In this document: piece by piece, positions 58,940 through 64,000 of the stretch
Numbering within the stretch: position 1 is the first letter of the stretch
Layout: each line of letters starts with the position of its first letter
DNA from: Blastococcus carthaginiensis
Lineage (GTDB): Bacteria > Actinomycetota > Actinomycetes > Mycobacteriales > Geodermatophilaceae
Direction of reading: 5' to 3'
DNA: 64,000 nucleotides
NCBI RefSeq assembly: GCF_030731085.1
Contig: NZ_JASNFN010000010.1
Coordinates: 1 to 64,000 of the forward strand
Program-made: the position numbers and the translations under genes
The notes under the pieces: generated by a model
What the model saw: only the letters and a program-made list of their open reading frames with translations
The model's database searches: none
Told to the model about the DNA's origin: nothing

Positions 58940-59923
58940 ATGGAGCAGCGACCGCTCGGGAGGACCGGGGCCGAGGTCGGCGTGATCGGGCTGGGCACGT
59001 GGCAGCTCGGCGGTGACTGGGGCGACGTCGACGAGGACACCGCCGCCGAGGTGCTCGACGCCGCGCTCGACGCCGGGGTGACCCTGCTGGACACCGCCGA
59101 CGTCTACGGCGGCGGCCGCTCCGAGGAGCGGATCCGCAAGGCGCTCGCGCCCCGGGCCGACCGGCCGTTCGTGGCCACCAAGGCCGGCCGGCGCGCCGAC
59201 CCGTTCGAGGCCGCGCAGTACACGCAGGAGAACCTGCGCGCCTGGGTGGACCGGTCGCGCCGCAACCTCGGCGTCGACACCCTCGACCTGGTGCAGCTGC
59301 ACTGCCCGCCGACCGCCGTCTACTCCGACCAGCGCGTGTACGACACCCTCGACGGGTTCGTCGCCGACGGCTCGATCGCCGCCTACGGCGTCTCGGTGGA
59401 GACCGTCGAGGAGGGCCTGACGGCGCTGCAGCACCCGGGCGTGGCCACCATCCAGGTCATCCTCAACATCTTCCGGCGCAAGCCGCTGGAGGAGCTGCTC
59501 CCCGCCGCTGCCGCCGCCGGCGTGGGCGTGCTCGCCCGCGTCCCGCTGGCCAGCGGGCTGCTCACCGGCAAGTACGACGAGTCGACGACCTTCCCGGCCG
59601 ACGACCACCGGAACTTCAACCGCAACGGCGAGGCCTTCGACGTCGGCGAGACCTTCGCCGGTGTGCCGTTCGACGTCGGCGTCGCCGCGGCCCGCGAGGT
59701 GGCCGAGATCGCCGGCGACGCGGTGCCCACCGCTGCGTTCGCGCTGCGCTGGGTCATCGACCAGCCCGGCGTCACCACCGTCATCCCGGGGGCGCGCAAC
59801 GTCACCCAGGTGCGCGGCAACGTCGCGGCCGCCACCATGGCGCCGCTCTCGGACAGCCAGCTCGCCGACCTCGAGCGCGTGTACGACGAGCGCATCCGCG
59901 CCCACGTGCACGACCGCTGGTAA
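58940..59923 (+). CDS. Aldo/keto reductase
   Basis: 327 aa TIM-barrel NADPH oxidoreductase. Catalytic tetrad visible: Asp and Tyr in LLDTADVYGGGRSE, Lys in FVATKAGRR, His in LVQLHCPP; cofactor segment TTVIPGARNVTQV near the end. Substrate unknown. ATG 58940 is chosen, with GGAGGAG eleven bases ahead; a GTG at 58928 would overlap the hisS stop by four bases and is a fair alternative. Confidence 0.93.
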   Translation: MEQRPLGRTGAEVGVIGLGTWQLGGDWGDVDEDTAAEVLDAALDAGVTLLDTADVYGGGRSEERIRKALAPRADRPFVATKAGRRADPFEAAQYTQENLRAWVDRSRRNLGVDTLDLVQLHCPPTAVYSDQRVYDTLDGFVADGSIAAYGVSVETVEEGLTALQHPGVATIQVILNIFRRKPLEELLPAAAAAGVGVLARVPLASGLLTGKYDESTTFPADDHRNFNRNGEAFDVGETFAGVPFDVGVAAAREVAEIAGDAVPTAAFALRWVIDQPGVTTVIPGARNVTQVRGNVAAATMAPLSDSQLADLERVYDERIRAHVHDRW

Positions 59924-59955
59924 CCCCCTCCCTGTCTCTCTCGAAAGGCACCTCC

Positions 59956-61734
59956 GTGCTCCGCACCCACGACGCCGGAACGCTGCGCGCGTCCGACGCC
60001 GGCACCACCGTCACCCTCGCCGGCTGGGTGGCCCGCCGCCGCGACCACGGCGGGGTGGTCTTCCTCGACCTGCGCGACGCCTCCGGGTACGTGCAGGTCG
60101 TCGTCCGCGAGGAGGAGGCCCACCACCTGCGCAACGAGTACTGCGTGCTCGTCACCGGTGAGGTGCGGCGCCGGCCGGAAGGCAACGAGAACCCCGAGCT
60201 GCCCACCGGCGACATCGAGGTGGCCACCTCGGAGCTGCGCGTGCTGTCGGCCTCGGCGCCGCTGCCGTTCCCGATCGAGACCGACCAGGCGGCCTCCGAC
60301 GACGTCCGCTACAAGTACCGCTACCTCGACCTGCGCCGGCAGGGCCCGGCGAGGGCCATGCGGCTGCGCTCGGAGATCAGCCGCATCGCCCGCGGGGTGA
60401 TGGCCGGTCACGGGTTCACCGAGGTGGAGACGCCGAACCTGACGCGCTCCACCCCCGAGGGCGCGCGGGACTTCCTCGTGCCGGTGCGCCTGCAGCAGGG
60501 CAAGTGGTACGCGCTGCCGCAGTCTCCGCAGCTGTTCAAGCAGCTGCTGATGATCGGCGGCCTGGAGCGCTACTACCAGATCGCCCGCTGCTTCCGGGAC
60601 GAGGACTTCCGCGCCGACCGGCAGCCGGAGTTCACCCAGCTGGACTTCGAGATGAGCTTCGTCGAGCGCGACGACGTGCTGGCGATCGCCGAGGACGTCG
60701 TCGGCGCGTTGTGGCGGGAGCTGGCGTCCTACGAGATCCCCGAGATCCCGCGGATGACCTACCGCGAGGCCATGGACCGGTTCGGCTCGGACAAGCCCGA
60801 CCTGCGCTTCGGCATCGAGCTCACCGAGCTGACCTCGTACTTCGCCGACACCCCGTTCCGGGTCTTCCAGGCGCCCTACGTCGGCGCCGTCGTCATGCCC
60901 GGCGGCGGCTCGCAGCCGCGGCGGGCGTTCGACGCCTGGCAGGACTGGGCCAGGTCCCGGGGCGCGCGCGGACTGGCCTACGTCACGATCGCCGAGGACG
61001 GCACGCTCGGCGGGCCGGTCGCCAAGAACATCTCCGACGCCGAGCGCGACGGGCTGGTGGAGGCCGTGGGTGCTGCGCCGGGCGACTGCGTCTTCTTCGC
61101 CGCCGGCGCCCGCCGCACCTCGCAGGAACTGCTCGGCGCGGCCCGCAACGAGATCGCCAAGCGTCTCGACCTCATCGAGCCCGGGTCCTGGTCGTTCCTG
61201 TTCGTCGTCGACTTCCCGATGTTCGAGGAGACCGAGGACGGCGACTGGACCTTCATGCACCACCCGTTCACCTCGCCCACCCCCGAGTGGCGCGACCGGT
61301 TCGCCGAGGACAAGGGCGCGGCGCTGTCCGACGCCTACGACATGGTGATCAACGGCAACGAGGTGATGAGCGGCTCGGTGCGCATCCACGACGCCGAGCT
61401 GCAGGAGCGGGTGTTCGAGACCCTCGGCATGTCCCGGGAGGAGGCCCGCGAGCGGTTCGGTTTCTTCCTCGAGGCGTTCGCCTACGGCCCGCCGCCGCAC
61501 GCGGGGGCCGCGCTGGGCTGGGACCGGCTCTCGGCCCTGCTGTCGGGGGTGGAGTCGATCCGTGAGGTCATCGCGTTCCCGAAGACCGGTGCCGGGTTCG
61601 ACCCGCTGACCGGTGCGCCGACGCCGATCACCGAGGCGCAGCGCAAGGAGGCCGGCATCGACGCGAGGCCCGAGGAGCCGGCCCTGCCGGGTCAGCCCGG
61701 CGCGCCGGGCCCGAGCGACCCCAGCCGGTCGTAG
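59956..61734 (+). CDS. aspS: Aspartyl-tRNA synthetase
   Basis: Class II synthetase, 592 aa: N-terminal OB fold (GWVARRRDHGGVVFLDLRD), motif 2 CFRDEDFRADRQPEFTQLD, the bacterial GAD insertion and motif 3 AGAALGWDRLSALL. Many bacteria without asparaginyl-tRNA synthetase use a non-discriminating enzyme; that cannot be decided here. GTG start after GAAAGG. The C-terminus is Pro/Gly-rich. Confidence 0.97.
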   Translation: MLRTHDAGTLRASDAGTTVTLAGWVARRRDHGGVVFLDLRDASGYVQVVVREEEAHHLRNEYCVLVTGEVRRRPEGNENPELPTGDIEVATSELRVLSASAPLPFPIETDQAASDDVRYKYRYLDLRRQGPARAMRLRSEISRIARGVMAGHGFTEVETPNLTRSTPEGARDFLVPVRLQQGKWYALPQSPQLFKQLLMIGGLERYYQIARCFRDEDFRADRQPEFTQLDFEMSFVERDDVLAIAEDVVGALWRELASYEIPEIPRMTYREAMDRFGSDKPDLRFGIELTELTSYFADTPFRVFQAPYVGAVVMPGGGSQPRRAFDAWQDWARSRGARGLAYVTIAEDGTLGGPVAKNISDAERDGLVEAVGAAPGDCVFFAAGARRTSQELLGAARNEIAKRLDLIEPGSWSFLFVVDFPMFEETEDGDWTFMHHPFTSPTPEWRDRFAEDKGAALSDAYDMVINGNEVMSGSVRIHDAELQERVFETLGMSREEARERFGFFLEAFAYGPPPHAGAALGWDRLSALLSGVESIREVIAFPKTGAGFDPLTGAPTPITEAQRKEAGIDARPEEPALPGQPGAPGPSDPSRS

Positions 61735-61740
61735 ACCGGG

Positions 61741-61849
61741 TGGACCTGCCGCGGGGGGCCGGAGGCCCTCCCGGCGGGGACACGGGCAGCGGCTCAGCGA
61801 AGGCCGGGACGGCACCTGGCCGCGGTGTCGGCCGGAGGCCGACGATGTC
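61741..61849 (+). repeat. Dispersed CCGGAGG-core hairpin repeat (third locus)
   Basis: Contains GGGCCGGAGGCCC-like (near 61754-61769) and TCGGCC-GGA-GGCCGA (61828-61842) hairpins. The last 40 bases (61809-61848) match 15663-15702, and the first part resembles 15511-15575. Lies between aspS and the convergent ASCH gene, where it may terminate transcription. Confidence 0.8.
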
Positions 61850-62347
61850 CTAGCCGGCGACCTCGGGGGGCCACACGACGCGGAAGCGCTCGAAGACCAC
61901 CTCGACATCGTCGGCCCAGGTCCGGCCACGCGGGGGCAGGGTGCGCCGGAAGTAGCGCTCGTGCTCGCGCAGCCAGCTGTCCCGCGTCCGGTCGTCCTCT
62001 CCCTCGTCCCAGGCGAAGGCGTCGTCGACGCTGTGCAGCGGGCCGAGCCGCAGCTCCGTCGTCCGGAGGACGCAGCGGGGCGCGCCGCTGCCGTCGCAGG
62101 CGATCCAGTGCCCGCCGATGCGCGGCAGCGGCTGGTTGTCGTCGAGGAAGTCGACGACCAGTGCGGCCGTCGCACGTTTGGTCCCGGCCAGCACCAGGCC
62201 GATGAGCTCGTCGGCCAGCGGCGCGCTGTCGCCGAACCTCTCGACCGCGGGCTCCTCGAGCGGCGGAGCGGGCAGCGTGGCGGCGTACTCCCGGTACATC
62301 GCGATCGCGGCCGTGCGATCGAGGTCGTCCGGCTGGTCGGTGGCCAC
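61850..62347 (-). CDS. ASCH domain protein
   Basis: 165 aa. Recognised by DELIGLVLAGTKRATAALV, HWIACDGSGAPRCVLRTTEL and the C-terminal FRRTLPPRGRTWADDVEVVFERF. ASCH domains are PUA-like and thought to bind RNA or nucleotides; role unknown. GTG start; only 18 bp separate it from the divergent aminotransferase start. Confidence 0.88.
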   Translation of the reverse strand: MATDQPDDLDRTAAIAMYREYAATLPAPPLEEPAVERFGDSAPLADELIGLVLAGTKRATAALVVDFLDDNQPLPRIGGHWIACDGSGAPRCVLRTTELRLGPLHSVDDAFAWDEGEDDRTRDSWLREHERYFRRTLPPRGRTWADDVEVVFERFRVVWPPEVAG

Positions 62348-62352
62348 GCCGG

Positions 62353-62358
62353 TAGTTT
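62353..62358 (+). promoter_or_regulatory. Predicted -10 box of the aminotransferase, leaderless
   Basis: TAGTTT ends seven bases before the ATG, within the 18-bp gap to the ASCH gene; upstream promoter elements would lie inside that gene. Confidence 0.55.
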
Positions 62359-62365
62359 GCTGGAC

Positions 62366-63457
62366 ATGCCGCTGCGCGCCCGCACCCTGCTCGGTCCCGG
62401 TCCGTCCAACCCCTACCCGGAGGCGACCGCCGCGCTCGGCCTGCCGCTGCTGGGGCACCTCGACCCGCTGTTCCTGCAGGTGCTGGACGAGACCTCCGAC
62501 CGGCTGCGCCAGGTGTTCGGGACGGAGAACCGGCGCACGCTCCCGCTGTCGGCCACCGGGTCGGCGGGCATGGAGGCGGCGTTCGTCAACACGGTGGGGC
62601 CGGGCGACGTCGTCGTCGTCGCGGTGAACGGCCTGTTCGGGCAGCGGATGACCGACGTCGCCGCCCGGTGCGGCGCCGAGGTCGTCGCCGTCGAGCACGA
62701 GTGGGGGCAGCCGGTCGACGCCGAGCGGGTGCTGGCCGCGCACCCGTCGCCGAAGCTGATCGCCGCCGTGCACGCCGAGACCTCCACCGGCGTGCGCTCG
62801 GACCTCGAGCCGCTCGCCGCCGGCAAGGGCGACGCCCTGCTGCTCGCCGACTGCGTCACCTCGCTCGGCGGGATCCCGGTGCGGCTGGACGAGTGGGGCG
62901 TGGACCTGGCGTACTCCGGCTCGCAGAAGTGCCTGGGCGTACCGCCGGGGCTCGCGCCGTTCACCATCTCCGACCGCGCCTGGGAGCGGCGGATCGAGAA
63001 GCCGCAGAGCTGGTACCTCGACCTCGGCATGCTCGGCGGGTACGCGGGCGAGGCCGCCGGCTCGGGAGGCCGCACCTACCACCACACCGCCCCGACCGGG
63101 ATGGTCGTGTCGCTGCACGCCGGGCTGGGGCGGATCCTCGACGAGGGGCTGGATGCCGTGCACGCCCGGCACGCCGAGGCGGGCCGGCTGCTGCACGAGG
63201 GGCTGGCCGAGCTGGGGCTGGAGCTCTTCGCCGCGGAGGGCCACCGGCTGCCGGAGCTGACGACGGTGAAGGTGCCCGACGGCGTGGACTCCGCCGCGGT
63301 GCGGAAGGAGCTGTTGGAGCGGTACGACCTGGAGATCGGCGCGGGGGCCGGCGCCTACGCCTCGACCGTCTGGCGGATCGGGCTGATGGGTCCGAACGCG
63401 TCGCCCGCCAGGGTCGGCCTCGTGCTGGCCGCGCTGGAGGACGTCCTGGGCCACTAG
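62366..63457 (+). CDS. Class V aminotransferase (alanine-glyoxylate / serine-glyoxylate type)
   Basis: 363 aa PLP enzyme. Begins LLGPGPSNPYPEA; PLP lysine Lys188 in YSGSQKCLGVPPG; LLADCVTSLGGIPV supplies the Asp that pairs with the cofactor ring; the C-terminal WRIGLMGPNASPARV binds the substrate carboxylate. Specific amino donor not deducible. Confidence 0.93.
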   Translation: MPLRARTLLGPGPSNPYPEATAALGLPLLGHLDPLFLQVLDETSDRLRQVFGTENRRTLPLSATGSAGMEAAFVNTVGPGDVVVVAVNGLFGQRMTDVAARCGAEVVAVEHEWGQPVDAERVLAAHPSPKLIAAVHAETSTGVRSDLEPLAAGKGDALLLADCVTSLGGIPVRLDEWGVDLAYSGSQKCLGVPPGLAPFTISDRAWERRIEKPQSWYLDLGMLGGYAGEAAGSGGRTYHHTAPTGMVVSLHAGLGRILDEGLDAVHARHAEAGRLLHEGLAELGLELFAAEGHRLPELTTVKVPDGVDSAAVRKELLERYDLEIGAGAGAYASTVWRIGLMGPNASPARVGLVLAALEDVLGH

Positions 63458-63502
63458 TGCCGGGATGGCGCACCGGCCGGCGCGGAGTGGCCGGACCGGA
63501 CA

Positions 63503-63520
63503 TCCCGCGGGATCGCGGGA
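63503..63520 (+). terminator. Hairpin between the aminotransferase and aldehyde dehydrogenase
   Basis: TCCCGCG-GGAT-CGCGGGA, a perfect 7-bp stem 45 bases after the stop codon. Confidence 0.5.
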
Positions 63521-63556
63521 CTCGGGCAGGCTCCGTCCGGAACCTGAGGAGGAGCC

Positions 63557-64000
63557 ATGACGACGACCCCGTACTGGATCGCGGGCCGGCCGGCGACCGG
63601 AACCGATGTGCTGGAGGTGCGGTCGCCGTTCGACGGCGCGCTCGCCGGCCGCACGACGAACGCGACCGCGGAGGACGTCGAGGCCGCGGTCTCCGCCGCC
63701 CACGACGCCCGGGCCGCCTGCGCGGCGACCCCGGCGCACGTGCGGGCGGCTGCGCTGGACCACGTGTCCCACCGGCTCGCCGAGCGGGCCGAGGAGATCG
63801 CCGCGCTGATCACCGCGGAGTCGGGCAAGCCCCTGAAGTGGGCCCGCTCGGAGGCCGCCCGTGCGGTCTCCACCTTCCGGTGGGGAGCCGAGGAGGCCCG
63901 CCGGTGGTCGGGCACGCTGCAGCGGCTGGACACCGACCCGGCCGCCAGCGGCCGGATGGCGCTGGTGCGCCGCGCCCCGCGTGGCCCGGTGCTGGGGATC
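63557..64000 (+). CDS. Aldehyde dehydrogenase family protein, 3' end outside window
   Basis: 148 codons visible. N-terminal ALDH pattern: YWIAGRPATGTDVLEVRSPFDG, then the helix AEEIAALITAESGKPLKWARSE and LVRRAPRGPVLGI leading to the NAD-binding domain. The catalytic Cys and Glu are beyond the edge, so the substrate class is open. GAGGAGGAG three bases before the ATG predicts strong translation. Confidence 0.9.
   Translation, partial: MTTTPYWIAGRPATGTDVLEVRSPFDGALAGRTTNATAEDVEAAVSAAHDARAACAATPAHVRAAALDHVSHRLAERAEEIAALITAESGKPLKWARSEAARAVSTFRWGAEEARRWSGTLQRLDTDPAASGRMALVRRAPRGPVLGI

Overview
This 64 kb window is very GC-rich (low 70s percent by eye) chromosomal DNA from an actinobacterium. Gene order and protein types fit the family Geodermatophilaceae (Blastococcus, Geodermatophilus, Modestobacter); that assignment is an inference from memory of such genomes, not a search. 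Supporting points are trpBA-lgt-gltBD, an ANTAR response regulator, an SsgA-like protein, the phosphatidylinositol-mannoside operon behind thrS, pdxS/pdxT, ruvCAB-yajC-secDF-apt-rel, many GTG starts, four-base stop/start overlaps, and numerous TAnnnT -10 boxes placed 6-8 nt before start codons (leaderless mRNAs). I see no insertion sequence, prophage or CRISPR array.

Layout. 1-13.7 kb: the 3' part of a DUF222/HNH gene, trpB-trpA-lgt, gltB-gltD, pyk and an acyl-CoA thioesterase. 13.8-15.8 kb: a PLP decarboxylase, a block of dispersed hairpin repeats and an odd tRNA with a leucine anticodon. 15.9-22.9 kb: a PdtaR-like ANTAR regulator, a substrate-binding lipoprotein whose two halves are in swapped order, an extreme G/C-only inverted repeat, and the convergent livF-G-M-H transporter operon, whose LivH carries an extra secreted domain. 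23-30 kb: PaaI-type thioesterase, polA, an AI-2E family membrane protein, a methyltransferase and rpsA. 30-36 kb: a small unknown gene with a structured leader, coaE, a membrane GNAT protein, four tRNAs, an SsgA-like protein, an ECF sigma/anti-sigma pair, a small HNH nuclease and a MOSC protein. 36-43 kb: a CapA-like lipoprotein and thrS-HIT-pgsA-patA-pimA, followed by a LemA-like protein. 43-53 kb: pdxS, a multi-pass membrane protein, pdxT, yebC, ruvC-A-B, yajC-secD-secF and apt. 53-64 kb: rel, a membrane cyclophilin, an MBL hydrolase, hisS, an aldo/keto reductase, aspS, an ASCH protein, an aminotransferase and the start of an aldehyde dehydrogenase.

Most of this is core housekeeping: tryptophan and glutamate synthesis, lipoprotein lipidation, glycolysis exit, branched-chain solute uptake, replication and recombination, translation, PLP synthesis, protein export and the stringent response. 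The most unusual signals are: (1) an apparently circularly permuted Liv-type binding protein; (2) a short-variable-arm tRNA with anticodon CAA; (3) a dispersed intergenic element with a CCGGAGG hairpin core, found at three loci with fixed spacing and a compensatory base change; (4) four places where a TAG stop codon forms the first half of the next gene's predicted -10 box; and (5) convergent gene pairs whose two stop codons sit in opposite arms of one shared hairpin.
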